The notes beneath the pieces were generated by a model. The model ran no database searches and was not told the DNA's origin. It saw only the letters and a list, made by a program, of their open reading frames with translations. Shown here one piece after another: positions 50,934-59,926 of a DNA stretch of 64,000 nt. The DNA is from Propionispira raffinosivorans DSM 20765 (GTDB taxonomy: Bacteria; Bacillota; Negativicutes; Selenomonadales; Selenomonadaceae), in NCBI RefSeq assembly GCF_000381065.1, contig NZ_KB905843.1, positions 62,001 through 126,000 on the forward strand, given 5' to 3'. Numbering within the stretch: position 1 is the stretch's first letter; each line of letters opens with the position of its first letter. The translations under genes and the position numbers were made by a program.

Positions 50934-50993
50934 TGTTTAAAATGTATGAGGGGTGCAAGTTCCCGGTGAACTCGTACCCCTCATACATTTTAA
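50934..50993. terminator. long near-perfect hairpin before the MATE gene
   Basis: GTTTAAAATGTATGAGGGGT and its complement (50974-50993) with inner AGTTC/GAACT pairing, about 27 bp in all. It can end the Cof-phosphatase transcript, though a T run is poor; it could also be a small inverted-repeat element. Confidence 0.55.
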
Positions 50994-51022
50994 ACGATTC
51001 TTTCTATGAATTTTCCCTGCTG

Positions 51023-51820
51023 CTAAATACCCTTTTCCAAAAGTTCTTTAATCCCCAGCATAACGCCATGATCTCGATTGCTTTTCGCCGCAAAATTGGC
51101 TACTTCCTTAATTTGCGGATGCGCATTGTCCATCGCAAAACTATAATATACCGAAGACATCATTTCAAGATCATTCAGGTAATCTCCAAAAGCTGCACAT
51201 TCCTTTGGTGAGATCCCCAACATTTTCTGGACTTGCTGAATTGCAATTCCTTTATTAATTCCATAGTTCATTACATCCACCCATAAATCGCTGCTCACCG
51301 CAATTTGTAATTGCTCCCTATACTCAGAAAAGTGCGGATAGGTATTAAATTCAGAACCTTGTTCACTGAAATCACAGAAGGATACTTTGATGACTTCATC
51401 TTGAATCTGTGAAAAATCTTTCACAATCTGAAATTTCGTATAATATTTTTCAAGTTCAGCCATAAAAGGTTCATAGTCTGCTGTAACATAAGCACCTTTT
51501 TTACCACAAACAACTGGATACGACTGCGGGATTGTTTTGGCAATCCTCAATAAATTTTTAACCGTTGCATTTGGCATAACACTGGAAAACAATTCAATTT
51601 CTCGATGAGCAACATACGTACCATTTTCTGCAAAGAATATAAATTCATCTTTATATTTTTCAAATTGACTAAGTAAAGCATAATACTGCCGACCACTAGC
51701 TGGGGCAAAAAGAATTTTTCTTTCTTTAATCATTTCCATTACTTCGTCAAATTCATCTGGCAATTTCCCATTTTCATCAAGCAATGTTCCATCCATATCT
51801 GTCATAATTAATTTTATCAT
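51023..51820 (-). CDS. Cof-type HAD phosphatase
   Basis: 265 aa. HAD motifs D-M-D-G-T-L-L-D (residues 8-15), P-A-S-G-R in motif II, K-G-I-A-I-Q lysine near 189 and G-D-Y-L-N-D-L-E-M in motif IV, with a Cof (IIB) cap between. It hydrolyses sugar phosphates or flavin/pyridoxal phosphates; the specific substrate is unknown. Confidence 0.9.
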   Translation of the reverse strand: MIKLIMTDMDGTLLDENGKLPDEFDEVMEMIKERKILFAPASGRQYYALLSQFEKYKDEFIFFAENGTYVAHREIELFSSVMPNATVKNLLRIAKTIPQSYPVVCGKKGAYVTADYEPFMAELEKYYTKFQIVKDFSQIQDEVIKVSFCDFSEQGSEFNTYPHFSEYREQLQIAVSSDLWVDVMNYGINKGIAIQQVQKMLGISPKECAAFGDYLNDLEMMSSVYYSFAMDNAHPQIKEVANFAAKSNRDHGVMLGIKELLEKGI

Positions 51821-51983
51821 GATTGCTCCTCACAAGGGACACGCTTGTTCGTACGCCCTTTTCCGTTCTATTATTCATCTGCGTTTCTAATTATAACAGA
51901 TTCTCGATTCACACTCAATTGAAAAGACGACAAAACGGGAATAAATCAGCCATTAAGGTGGTTGATCGATTCCCGTTTCTCAG

Positions 51984-52982
51984 TTAAACCTGACCTGTAC
52001 GACCATGATATAGACACCATGGCTCTTCTGCCATGTAATCACCTTCATGGTAATAAGCCGCTCTGGCACGACAGCCGCCGCAAGCCACTTTATATTCACA
52101 AGACCCGCAGCCACCTTTATATTGAAGCGTCCGCAGCTCTTTAAGGACAACATTATTTTCCCAAATTTCATCAAACGGAGTTTCTCTGACATCGCCAAGC
52201 GGTATGTTGAGATACGCACACGGCTGAACTTTGCCACGAGGACTAATAATGCAATACGACGTCCCTGCCAAACAACCGCGTTTGAAACGGAGATCCATCC
52301 CCATTTGTTTCGCAATACGCATAAACTGTGGTGCACAAGTCGGTTTAAGCTCAATCTTCACTTCTTTTTGTTTATTCATAATCCGTGTCAGCACATCTTC
52401 ATAATCATGTGCCCGCAAGGATTCTGCTTCAATCGTTTTCGCACGTCCCGTTGGTACCAAAAAGAAAAAATGATGAGCGACGGCGCCTTCGGCTACAGCA
52501 AAATCAGTCATGGCTTCGAGTTCATGCTGATTCCAATCCATAACCGTTGTATGTATCTGAAACGGCAGACCTACCTGACGGCAATTACGCATGCCTTGGA
52601 CTGCACCTTCCCAAGCGTTCGGAAATTTACGGAACGTATTATGTTTGTCTTTATCGAGGGAATCTAACGATATCCCCATCCCCATCGCTCCGGCATCTTT
52701 TAACTTTTGTGCCAGCTCAACCGTAAGCAGAGTTCCATTCGTACCAAATACAGAGCGAAGCCCCAATGATTTTGCATGCGCCACGAGTTCAACAATATCC
52801 GTACGCAGCAACGGTTCACCACCACTAAAAATCATAATTTTAAAACCGGCTTTGGCGATCTGATCCAAAAGTGTCTTTGCTTCACTGGTATTCAGTTCTT
52901 CTTCTGCCTTACAGCCTGCATCACGATAACAATGATCACAATACATATTACAAGCATTTGTTGTATTCCAGGAAATAATCAT
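51984..52982 (-). CDS. nirJ2: radical-SAM/SPASM heme-synthesis protein (NirJ2/AhbD-like)
   Basis: 332 aa. SAM cluster C-N-M-Y-C-D-H-C, then F-S-G-G-E-P-L-L, and a SPASM-type C-terminus C-G-S-C-E-Y-K-V-A-C-G-G-C-R-A-R. Paired with the next gene, it matches the NirJ1/NirJ2 pair of Firmicutes, relatives of AhbC/AhbD that remove acetate side chains and decarboxylate propionates in heme synthesis from siroheme. 36 bp after nirJ1, so cotranscribed. The decarboxylase and other ahb genes are not here. Confidence 0.85.
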   Translation of the reverse strand: MIISWNTTNACNMYCDHCYRDAGCKAEEELNTSEAKTLLDQIAKAGFKIMIFSGGEPLLRTDIVELVAHAKSLGLRSVFGTNGTLLTVELAQKLKDAGAMGMGISLDSLDKDKHNTFRKFPNAWEGAVQGMRNCRQVGLPFQIHTTVMDWNQHELEAMTDFAVAEGAVAHHFFFLVPTGRAKTIEAESLRAHDYEDVLTRIMNKQKEVKIELKPTCAPQFMRIAKQMGMDLRFKRGCLAGTSYCIISPRGKVQPCAYLNIPLGDVRETPFDEIWENNVVLKELRTLQYKGGCGSCEYKVACGGCRARAAYYHEGDYMAEEPWCLYHGRTGQV

Positions 52983-53018
52983 AATCTATTCTCCTCGCTC
53001 TCCAAAACATAGTCAAAT

Positions 53019-54200
53019 TTATTTCGTAAGACCAATTTCTTGGTCGGTTAAATAACAAGACGGATCGGATTCCCAAAAATCACCGGTTCTTGCTTCAGCG
53101 CGAGTTCGAAAATTCCCATTGCAATTAGCCAAATATTTACACTTACTGCAACGCCCCTTTAACAGTGGTTTACGGTCTTTAAGTCCCGCCATAATTTCAT
53201 TGGATACATCCGACCAAATATCACCAAATTTGCGATTCCGCACATTGCCAAACGTATGATGCTGCGTAAATTGATCTGGATGAACATAACCCATTGGATC
53301 AACTTCCCCAAAAGCAATACCAGAGCGATTACCACCGTTCATCGAAATGTATTTTTCAATCTGCTTCGCCACTACAATATCGCCTTCAGCAATAGCTTGC
53401 AAATACATATATATACCATCACAATGGTTATCTACTGTTAAAATTTCTTTTTTCAAACCACGCGCTTCAAAATCTTTCGTACGGCGAATGATGATATCCA
53501 TCGCTTTGCGAGACTCTTCTGCCGTCACATCTTCATCCATCATCTGATTACCGCGACCCGAATAAACAAGATGATAAAAACAAACCCGATTTATATTTTC
53601 CGCTTCAATAAAATCAAAAATACGTTCCAGTTCCTGTATGTTATGATGATTAATTGTGAAACGAAGTCCTACGCGCTGATCCACAGCTACACAGTTTTTA
53701 ATCCCCTGCATGGCTGCATCAAAAGCGCCTTCTTTACCACGGAACTTATCATTCACATCACGCAGCCCATCCAAAGATATACCTACATAACCGACACCGA
53801 TATCTTTAATCTTCTGCGCTACTTCCCGTGTTATTAAAGTTCCATTCGTCGACAATGTCGGGCGGATGCCTTTTTTCTCTGCATATTCAGCCAACTCAAA
53901 AAAATCAGGACGAATCAAAGGTTCTCCGCCTGAAAATAAGATAACTGGTACTTTAAAATCAGCCAAATCGTCAATAAACTGTTTCGCTTCTTCTGTCGAT
54001 AATTCATCTTTATACAATTTCGCATCGGAACTCATATAACAATGACGGCAGCTTAAATTACAGGTTCGTGTTGAATTCCAAACAACGACTGGACCAACGC
54101 CTGCATGTACACCATTTCGAGCTGTATTTGCGCCTTTCGTATAACGCAGTGAATCCCCAAAATATTCCGTTCCAAATAATAATTTCGTAACACTAATCAT
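53019..54200 (-). CDS. nirJ1: radical-SAM/SPASM heme-synthesis protein (NirJ1/AhbC-like)
   Basis: 393 aa from the ATG at 54198-54200, with AGGTGAG eight bases upstream; a GTG four codons earlier overlaps it. SAM cluster C-N-L-S-C-R-H-C-Y, F-S-G-G-E-P-L-I, and C-terminal SPASM cysteines G-R-C-S-K-C-K-Y-L-A-N-C-N-G. The opening M-I-S-V-T-K-L-L-F-G-T-E-Y and the pairing are characteristic of NirJ1. Proposed reaction: removal of acetate groups from didecarboxysiroheme. First of a two-gene operon. Confidence 0.87.
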   Translation of the reverse strand: MISVTKLLFGTEYFGDSLRYTKGANTARNGVHAGVGPVVVWNSTRTCNLSCRHCYMSSDAKLYKDELSTEEAKQFIDDLADFKVPVILFSGGEPLIRPDFFELAEYAEKKGIRPTLSTNGTLITREVAQKIKDIGVGYVGISLDGLRDVNDKFRGKEGAFDAAMQGIKNCVAVDQRVGLRFTINHHNIQELERIFDFIEAENINRVCFYHLVYSGRGNQMMDEDVTAEESRKAMDIIIRRTKDFEARGLKKEILTVDNHCDGIYMYLQAIAEGDIVVAKQIEKYISMNGGNRSGIAFGEVDPMGYVHPDQFTQHHTFGNVRNRKFGDIWSDVSNEIMAGLKDRKPLLKGRCSKCKYLANCNGNFRTRAEARTGDFWESDPSCYLTDQEIGLTK

Positions 54201-54549
54201 TTTCCCACTCACCTATACATCGTATTTTGATATACATAACTTATAAAATCTCTTTCACAACATAATTTTTCATTATACACAATTGAAAAATAAAATATAA
54301 ACCTTGTTTTATGCCAAAACTTTATAAATTACAGCTGTGAACAACTTCTTTGCTAAAAGAGAATCATCCTCAAAACTGAATCGCATTCATTATTTTTATC
54401 ATAACAGTTATTGATAGTTTGGTCAATAAATGAATTTGTAATTTATCATAAAGTTTTCATTTTATTTTTAGCAAATCAACAAAGGGATATAACATCCACT
54501 TGGTTTGGATGCTATATCCCTTTGGAATGGAAGCAGTAAAATAAGGATC
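54201..54549. other. intergenic region upstream of nirJ1
   Basis: 350 bp, very AT-rich, with the terminator at 54481-54523. No gene or clear operator. Confidence 0.5.
54481..54523. terminator. terminator after the TetR gene
   Basis: AAAGGGATAT..CATCCA...TGGATG..ATATCCCTTT forms a stable stem. Confidence 0.65.
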
Positions 54550-55185
54550 TTATTTTTTCAAAATAATTCCATCCATAATCAAAATTAATTTATAACGAAT
54601 ATTGGCTAGAAAACTAATCTGAATACTGCTAAAAGATGCTGCTTGAAAAACCGAATGAAACATCTCCGTAATAATCTCCGCTGGAATGTCCTGCCGAAAC
54701 TCGCCGCTCGCCTGACCAGCTTTAATAATCTGATCAAATATATGTTTAAATGTCATTTTTTTTGGCATACTGGCTGGTCTTTCTGTCTCGCTCATATCTT
54801 TCGATGGTTCCATACTATGGTCTTTGAATCCGCCTTTATGAGCAGCACTTAAAAACAGCGGTAACACAAACCGTTTGCTATCTAAGATTTCAGCTGTAAA
54901 CAAAAACATCTCACGCAGTGTCTCTCCCGCCAAGCGAGATTCTTTTTGCAACTCTTCAAATTTATCATTTGTTTCTACTATAATCTGAAATAGCAAATGC
55001 TTCAAAATGTCTTCTTTAGACTGGAAATAGTTATAAAAAGTGCCAATACCTAAATCTGCTTCACTCATAATATCCGCTACCGTTGTTTCCTGATAGCCCT
55101 TTTGCGCAAATAATTTTACAGCGGACTCTACAATGGCCTTCTGCGAAAATATTTTTTTCCGTTCTCTACGATTGATTTCTGCCAA
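54550..55185 (-). CDS. TetR-family regulator
   Basis: 211 aa. Helix-turn-helix A-V-K-L-F-A-Q-K-G-Y-Q-E-T-T-V-A-D-I-M-S-E-A-D-L-G-I-G-T-F-Y-N-Y-F (about 20-52). The C-terminal ligand domain is helical, ligand unknown. No target gene is obvious next to it; a tRNA-Arg gene lies upstream. Confidence 0.88.
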   Translation of the reverse strand: MAEINRRERKKIFSQKAIVESAVKLFAQKGYQETTVADIMSEADLGIGTFYNYFQSKEDILKHLLFQIIVETNDKFEELQKESRLAGETLREMFLFTAEILDSKRFVLPLFLSAAHKGGFKDHSMEPSKDMSETERPASMPKKMTFKHIFDQIIKAGQASGEFRQDIPAEIITEMFHSVFQAASFSSIQISFLANIRYKLILIMDGIILKK

Positions 55186-55270
55186 AACTTAGCCCCCTTT
55201 AGCAACAATAACGATACTTACTATTTATTATATATGAAAATGCTTTTATCTTCACGTATTTTTTTATACA

Positions 55271-55300
55271 AAAAAACTCCGAAACAACTTCGGAGTTTTT
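55271..55300 (-). terminator. terminator of tRNA-Arg(ACG)
   Basis: AAAAACTCCGAAG-TTG-TTTCGGAGTTTTTT on the minus strand. Confidence 0.8.
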
Positions 55301-55310
55301 AATTTCGATA

Positions 55311-55387
55311 TGGTGACCCTGGCAGGAGTCGAACCTGCGACCCTTTGATTCGTAGTCAAATACTCTATCCAGCTGAGCTACAGAGTC
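55311..55387 (-). tRNA. tRNA-Arg(ACG)
   Basis: 77 nt with encoded CCA. Acceptor GACTCTG/CAGGGTC, D arm GCTCAGCTGGATAGAGT, anticodon stem-loop TTTGA-CTACGAA-TCAAA with ACG, T arm GCAGGTTCGACTCCTGC. A34 would be the substrate of TadA (21625-22122). Confidence 0.95.
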
Positions 55388-55491
55388 ATGTTTAAGTTGT
55401 TCTCACAACCAACGAATATTATAATACCATTTATAATTTCATTTGTCAAATCTCTTTTGCAAAATATTGTTAAAAATGTAGTGTTTACTAT

Positions 55492-55807
55492 TTATACACA
55501 TTTTATACACAGAATTTGTGAATAAAAATTCCGCTCTAGCCTTAAAAGTTAAAACTTATACACATAGTCAGCTTATTTATCCACATATTTTTGCTATTTC
55601 TGCTTACTTATCCACTTTTTTGTTTTTTTTGTGGATAAAATTGTGGATAAGTCTTATTTTGTTGAGTAAAAATATTTTAAAAACTTGTTTACTCCATTAT
55701 TATCCAAAATTTTATCCACAATCATAAAATAAAATCTCCTGATTTAACGGCTTATATCCAATAGTTATCCACAAGAACAGTCGTTTTGTGGATAAAATTG
55801 TGGATAA
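55492..55807. promoter_or_regulatory. dense DnaA-box cluster (origin-like or DnaA-titration locus)
   Basis: Seven perfect TTATCCACA boxes: 55577-55585 (+), 55630-55638 (-), 55642-55650 (-), 55712-55720 (+), 55765-55773 (+), 55787-55795 (-), 55799-55807 (-). One-mismatch boxes lie at 55492, 55503, 55517, 55556 and 55608, with TTATCCAAA at 55700. An A+T-rich stretch sits at about 55651-55690. No dnaA, dnaN or rpmH is adjacent, and genes on both sides run the same way, so this may be a DnaA-binding control cluster rather than oriC. Confidence 0.75.
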
Positions 55808-55865
55808 CTGCAAAAAGAAGGCTGCCGCCAACGATAAATTTATATCGTTCATGCGACAGCATTTT

Positions 55866-57287
55866 TCAATCCTGATCAATTTGTGCCTTCAAAGAACCCT
55901 CATCTACCGCATCTACTTTATTAAACCCGGCTTTGTAATAAATGACGGTCAGAATGAGCAGCCAGACAGGGCCGACAAACAAAGATATACGATGTGCATC
56001 GTCGATAGCCATTGCAAAGACTACAAATCCCAAAAATATCATCGTCAGCCAATTCGTATAAGGATAACCCGGCATCGGAAATTTAAGCTTTGACACCTCA
56101 GCAGCGCTTAATTTTTTGCGATAACTATGCTGCGACCAAAGGATAATAAACCATACATACAGTCCAATGAATGTAATAACACTCATAAGATAATTAAAAA
56201 TTGCTTCTGGAACAAAATAATTGAGAATAACACTAATCACCATCATACCTACCGATGCTAAAATACCACGGTGCGGCACTGCAGATTTACTGAGTTTAAC
56301 AAAATACTTAGGGGCTTTGCCCTGCAGTGCCAAACTATGAAGGGTACGACCCGTTACATAGATACCACTGTTTCCCGTGGATAAGGAAGCCGTAATAACG
56401 ACAAAATTGATGATTCCCGCTGCCGCCGGAATACCCAAATGATCAAAGATCAAAACAAACGGACTTCCCATCGTACCAATATCCTCCCATGGATAAACCG
56501 ATAAGATGACCAACAGGGAACCCACATAAAAAATAAGCACACGATAAAATACTTTATTAATCGCTGATGGAATTGTTTTATCTGGATTTTCCGCTTCACC
56601 GGCTGTAACGCCGATGAGTTCCATCCCTAAAAAAGCAAATGCCACCATAACTAAGGATGTAATGAATCCTGATATGCCATTTGGAAAAATTCCGCCATGA
56701 ATCCAAAGGTTGGAAAATCCGATTGCGATACCACTATTTCCTATGCCAAAAAAAATCATGGCCGATCCGAAGAAAATCATGGCAATAATTGCAATAACCT
56801 TAATCAAAGCAAACCAAAATTCAAATTCGCCAAACACTTTTACTGAAGCGAGATTCGCCACCGTAAGAAAAACCGTACAAGCCAACGCTGCGATCCATTG
56901 TGGCATATCCGGCCACCAAAACTGTACATAAATTCCTGTAGCTGTTGTCTCCAACATACATACGAGCGCCCAAAAGAGCCAGTATGACCAGCCGGTAAGG
57001 TAACCTGCCAAAGGCCCAATGAATTGATATGCATAAGCCGTAAAAGAGCCGGAAATCGGCTGTTCTACGGTAAGTTCTCCTAATGCCCGGAGAATGAAAT
57101 ATATAAAAATACCGCCAAGCCCATAGGCTAGAACGATCGATGGCCCCGCTGCCTTGATGGCTGATGCTGAGCCGAGAAAAAGCCCGACGCCGATAGCGCC
57201 GCCAATTCCGATGAGTTGAACATGCCGCTCTTTCAAGCCGCGCTGCAGTCCTTCATGCAGAATATCAGGTTCTTGCTGTTGTTTCAT
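55866..57287 (-). CDS. amino-acid permease (APC superfamily, AAT type)
   Basis: 473 aa, twelve helices. The AAT-family marks are G-L-K-E-R-H-V-Q-L-I-G-I-G-G-A-I-G-V-G-L-F-L-G-S at the start, F-A-F-L-G-M-E-L-I-G-V-T-A-G-E-A-E-N-P at about 225-243. Imports an amino acid by proton symport; resembles GabP/CycA/ProY types, so the substrate cannot be fixed. The DnaA-box cluster lies just beyond its 3' end. The 375 bp upstream (57288-57662) carry a terminator but no gene. Confidence 0.88.
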   Translation of the reverse strand: MKQQQEPDILHEGLQRGLKERHVQLIGIGGAIGVGLFLGSASAIKAAGPSIVLAYGLGGIFIYFILRALGELTVEQPISGSFTAYAYQFIGPLAGYLTGWSYWLFWALVCMLETTATGIYVQFWWPDMPQWIAALACTVFLTVANLASVKVFGEFEFWFALIKVIAIIAMIFFGSAMIFFGIGNSGIAIGFSNLWIHGGIFPNGISGFITSLVMVAFAFLGMELIGVTAGEAENPDKTIPSAINKVFYRVLIFYVGSLLVILSVYPWEDIGTMGSPFVLIFDHLGIPAAAGIINFVVITASLSTGNSGIYVTGRTLHSLALQGKAPKYFVKLSKSAVPHRGILASVGMMVISVILNYFVPEAIFNYLMSVITFIGLYVWFIILWSQHSYRKKLSAAEVSKLKFPMPGYPYTNWLTMIFLGFVVFAMAIDDAHRISLFVGPVWLLILTVIYYKAGFNKVDAVDEGSLKAQIDQD

Positions 57288-57586
57288 GAAATAACCTCTT
57301 TTTTTCTAAATTCTTCTCAATAAACGCTTCTTTGATACAGCGAGCATGATGACAAGTTTATCATCATAGCATAATCCCGAACCCCGTTTTGTACGTCTAG
57401 GAAAAACATAGCTCCGTTATCGCAACATGATTTATATTTTACGACAATTTTTTTGATTAGTAAATTGTTAAATCCATTTCAAAGAAAAAAAGTACAAATG
57501 TTTCCATGAAAAATAAGTTCGGTGTATTGAATCGTAAAAATCTAACAAAATACTACATATTTTGTTATGCAGAAATAACAACGTAC

Positions 57587-57622
57587 AAAAAAAGCGAGCG
57601 GTTTTTAACAAAACCGCCCGTA
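57587..57622 (-). terminator. terminator after the 58-aa gene
   Basis: GGGCGGTTTTG-TTAA-AAACCGCTC followed by GCTTTTTTT on the minus strand. Confidence 0.7.
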
Positions 57623-57662
57623 AAAACATGCATTATTTCTTTTACTTCTCTTTTAGCTTTAC

Positions 57663-57839
57663 TTACTTAACTTCATAAGACTGACAATCTGTCTGCGAAA
57701 TCTGCCTCGTTACCATATATGGCATCGTTTTGCTTTTAAACCCCATTGCTTTACAACCATACGGCAATGCACGATCCCACGTAATATAGAAGTATTTACA
57801 GTTTGAACAAATTGCCCGTGAATTTTTCGTTTGCTGCAT
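57663..57839 (-). CDS. small Cys-rich protein, 58 aa
   Basis: The ATG at 57837-57839 has GGAG in the right place. I-C-S-N-C-K-Y-F-Y-I-T-W-D, then P-Y-G-C-K-A-M-G-F-K-S-K and T-D-C-Q-S-Y: four Cys that could bind zinc. This is a widely conserved short protein in anaerobes, sometimes mislabelled uracil-DNA glycosylase because of fusions; its role is unknown. Confidence 0.75.
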   Translation of the reverse strand: MQQTKNSRAICSNCKYFYITWDRALPYGCKAMGFKSKTMPYMVTRQISQTDCQSYEVK

Positions 57840-57912
57840 TTTTTTCTCCATCCTGCAAAACCTATTTTTTCATGGCTTACATAAATTTAAAGACCGATTC
57901 TATAAAAATAAG

Positions 57913-57946
57913 AAAAAGGCGTACAACTACAGCTGCACGCCTCTTT
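57913..57946 (-). terminator. terminator after the 104-aa gene
   Basis: AAAGAGGCGTGCAGC...ACGCCTTTTTC on the minus strand. Confidence 0.65.
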
Positions 57947-57952
57947 CACATT

Positions 57953-58267
57953 TTACTTATCCATACCATCCAGTACGTAGTCAATCGGACGGCTCCAGTC
58001 AACGTAGACATCCGTTTCGCCCCAAACGCGTGTCATAGCTAATTTAAATGATTCCAGACTCGCAAGCGGCTGAATTTTTTCTGTCGTAAAATCTCTAAGT
58101 GTCGCATGCGGTACTTGGATTTCATGTTCATTGGCCAAATAGTTTTCTACGGCCGCTTTCTTATCTAATGTCTTTAAAAAGACGTTTGCTGCTTTTGTAT
58201 TAATTACATATTCCACATATCCAATATCATTTAGATAATGAACAGCTACACGATATATATTTTCCAT
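57953..58267 (-). CDS. hypothetical protein, 104 aa
   Basis: It begins M-E-N-I-Y-R-V-A-V-H-Y-L-N-D and is soluble, with a Trp-containing C-terminus (V-W-G-E-T-D-V-Y-V-D-W-S-R-P). A normal GGGAGACCTG ribosome-binding site precedes it. I do not recognise the family. Confidence 0.65.
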   Translation of the reverse strand: MENIYRVAVHYLNDIGYVEYVINTKAANVFLKTLDKKAAVENYLANEHEIQVPHATLRDFTTEKIQPLASLESFKLAMTRVWGETDVYVDWSRPIDYVLDGMDK

Positions 58268-58441
58268 ATGCAGGTCTCCCTCGTATAAAAATCTCTTATA
58301 TATTATAATCTGTAAATTTCAATTTGTCTTGTCTTATTTTCGAAAGCCTAGATTTGTGTGATTGTCGAAAGGCAAGATTTGCCTATTGTGATGAATCATT
58401 ATATAATTATCTGCAAAACACAAATAAAGGATGATTTTCTT

Positions 58442-58897
58442 ATGTATTCTGAATATATTGCGATCGCAGCAATTTTGATTCTCAGTCTGGTTGGTCACAA
58501 CTTATCGGTTGCGTATGCCGCTGGAATTATTTTGGTTATCAAGGTGCTTGGGCTTACTTCTATAATGTCACTGCTTCAGACCAATGGTCTTAATTGGGGC
58601 ATTATACTTTTGACAATAGCAATCCTAATTCCAGTAGCGACTGGTGAAATCACAATCCAAATCATGATAAACTCTTTCAAATCCCCGCTTGGCATCACGG
58701 CCATCATTGCTGGTATTCTTGCCGCAGCTTCCGGCGGAATGGGTATTCAGCTTTTAAAAAGTTCCCCGGAAGTCGTAAGTTCGTTAATTATCGGTACCAT
58801 GATCGGCGTATTTTTCTTTAAAGGAATCACCGTCGGGCCTTTGATTGCCGGTGGTATTGTCTATATGGTTATGAATATCCTGACTTATTTCAAATAA
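58442..58897 (+). CDS. UPF0756/DUF441 membrane protein
   Basis: 151 aa from the ATG at 58442 (AAAGGATGA upstream). Four hydrophobic helices. V-G-H-N-L-S-V-A-Y-A-A-G and I-P-V-A-T-G-E-I-T are typical of the YeaL-like DUF441 family, whose function is unknown. Confidence 0.9.
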   Translation: MYSEYIAIAAILILSLVGHNLSVAYAAGIILVIKVLGLTSIMSLLQTNGLNWGIILLTIAILIPVATGEITIQIMINSFKSPLGITAIIAGILAAASGGMGIQLLKSSPEVVSSLIIGTMIGVFFFKGITVGPLIAGGIVYMVMNILTYFK

Positions 58898-58900
58898 AAT

Positions 58901-59506
58901 TTACTGCAACGTTTTTTTTTCTGTTGTTATGGTAACTTGGCGAAAATATCGACCATGTATTTCAATTACTTCATATTCCTCATTTTGAATCAGTTTCGCT
59001 CGCCCAGCTTGTAAAAACCTGTCCACTTTGGTAGGTTTTTCTATTTCTACCCACTTATAGGCCCGTTCTTCTGATGTGCCTTCATTTTCTATATAAATTT
59101 CACCTTTGGAACTTGGTTTTTCATCTCCCTGACATGGTTTAAAGCTGCTCTTGATCTGTTCTATAAACATCTGGCATACATGTTCCGGCATATCCACAAT
59201 GCCTTCTTTACCACTTTTTTCATTATAAACAGCAATAAATAAACAATTGCCAAAAATAATCTCTGCCTGATCCGGCTCTGGGAAATGACGATTAGGAGCA
59301 AGCCCCAATGGCACACTTAAATCATTTGTCACAATAAATAAGGACGCCCCATTTCCCACATCAAAAAATTCGGTTGCCCCAAAATTTCCGTCCACCAAGT
59401 CACAAATAGTGTCCTGCTGATCAGGGCCTGTCGGAATTTCAGCTATCTCCGGCTGCTGACCCGGTTTGACTAAAATCGCATGTATTACATTTTTCAATTC
59501 TTCCAT
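58901..59506 (-). CDS. DUF3846-like protein, 201 aa
   Basis: The first ~130 residues read as DUF3846: A-I-L-V-K-P-G-Q-Q-P-E, C-D-L-V-D-G-N-F-G-A, V-T-N-D, L-G-L-A-P-N-R-H-F and I-I-F-G-N-C-L-F-I-A. The last ~60 residues are a separate basic region. DUF3846 is found in phages and plasmids as well as chromosomes and has no known role. Convergent with DUF441 by three bases. Confidence 0.6.
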   Translation of the reverse strand: MEELKNVIHAILVKPGQQPEIAEIPTGPDQQDTICDLVDGNFGATEFFDVGNGASLFIVTNDLSVPLGLAPNRHFPEPDQAEIIFGNCLFIAVYNEKSGKEGIVDMPEHVCQMFIEQIKSSFKPCQGDEKPSSKGEIYIENEGTSEERAYKWVEIEKPTKVDRFLQAGRAKLIQNEEYEVIEIHGRYFRQVTITTEKKTLQ

Positions 59507-59663
59507 TGCCTATCTCCTTCTCATGTCCTAATTTCAGTATTATTCGCCAAAAAGCACAAAAGTTCCTTTGTTGCAAACCGGAATAACCTCGATTCATTTT
59601 ACATTTGCTCTCGAATTTGCGTGAATATTGGAAATATTGTCCTTAAACATACTTTTTTCAGGG

Positions 59664-59692
59664 TTGCACACCGGCTTTATTTATGTTATCAT
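59664..59692 (+). promoter_or_regulatory. promoter of the 6S-like RNA
   Basis: -35 TTGCAC (59664-59669), 17-bp spacer, -10 TATCAT (59687-59692). Start predicted near 59699. Confidence 0.7.
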
Positions 59693-59698
59693 TACCTC

Positions 59699-59896
59699 AG
59701 AAAGATTGATTTGCCTGAGATGCACGCAAACCTTTGATATGTCTAACCTACTTTTATTTATTGGGAATCTGATTTGTTTTGTGGATGCTGGATCGTCTCG
59801 TAGCGAATAGCAGAATCACGACTTAAGATACCCACCTGCTGAGCCGCAGGTCTTAGACATAAAGAGGTAACGGCATTGCGGGCGCAATTTTTTTAG
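59699..59896 (+). ncRNA. ssrS: probable 6S RNA
   Basis: About 195 nt between a good promoter and a T run (59888-59894), with no open frame. The ends pair over a long distance (ATATGTCTAA near 59738 with TTAGACATAA near 59855, plus ACCT/AGGT and outer blocks), leaving a large central bubble and a small GC hairpin ACCTGC...GCAGGT on the 3' side. That shape and length fit 6S RNA, which binds the housekeeping RNA polymerase. Not matched to a covariance model. Confidence 0.55.
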
Positions 59897-59926
59897 AAAG
59901 GACCTACCCTTTGGGTAGGTCCTTTT
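59897..59926. terminator. terminator of dinB
   Basis: AAAGGACCTACCC-TTT-GGGTAGGTCCTTTT; overlaps the last dinB codons. Confidence 0.75.

Noticed and set aside
55492-55807. Firm call of the DnaA cluster as the chromosomal origin
   Set aside because: No dnaA/dnaN context and no change of gene direction across it; reported only as a DnaA-box cluster.
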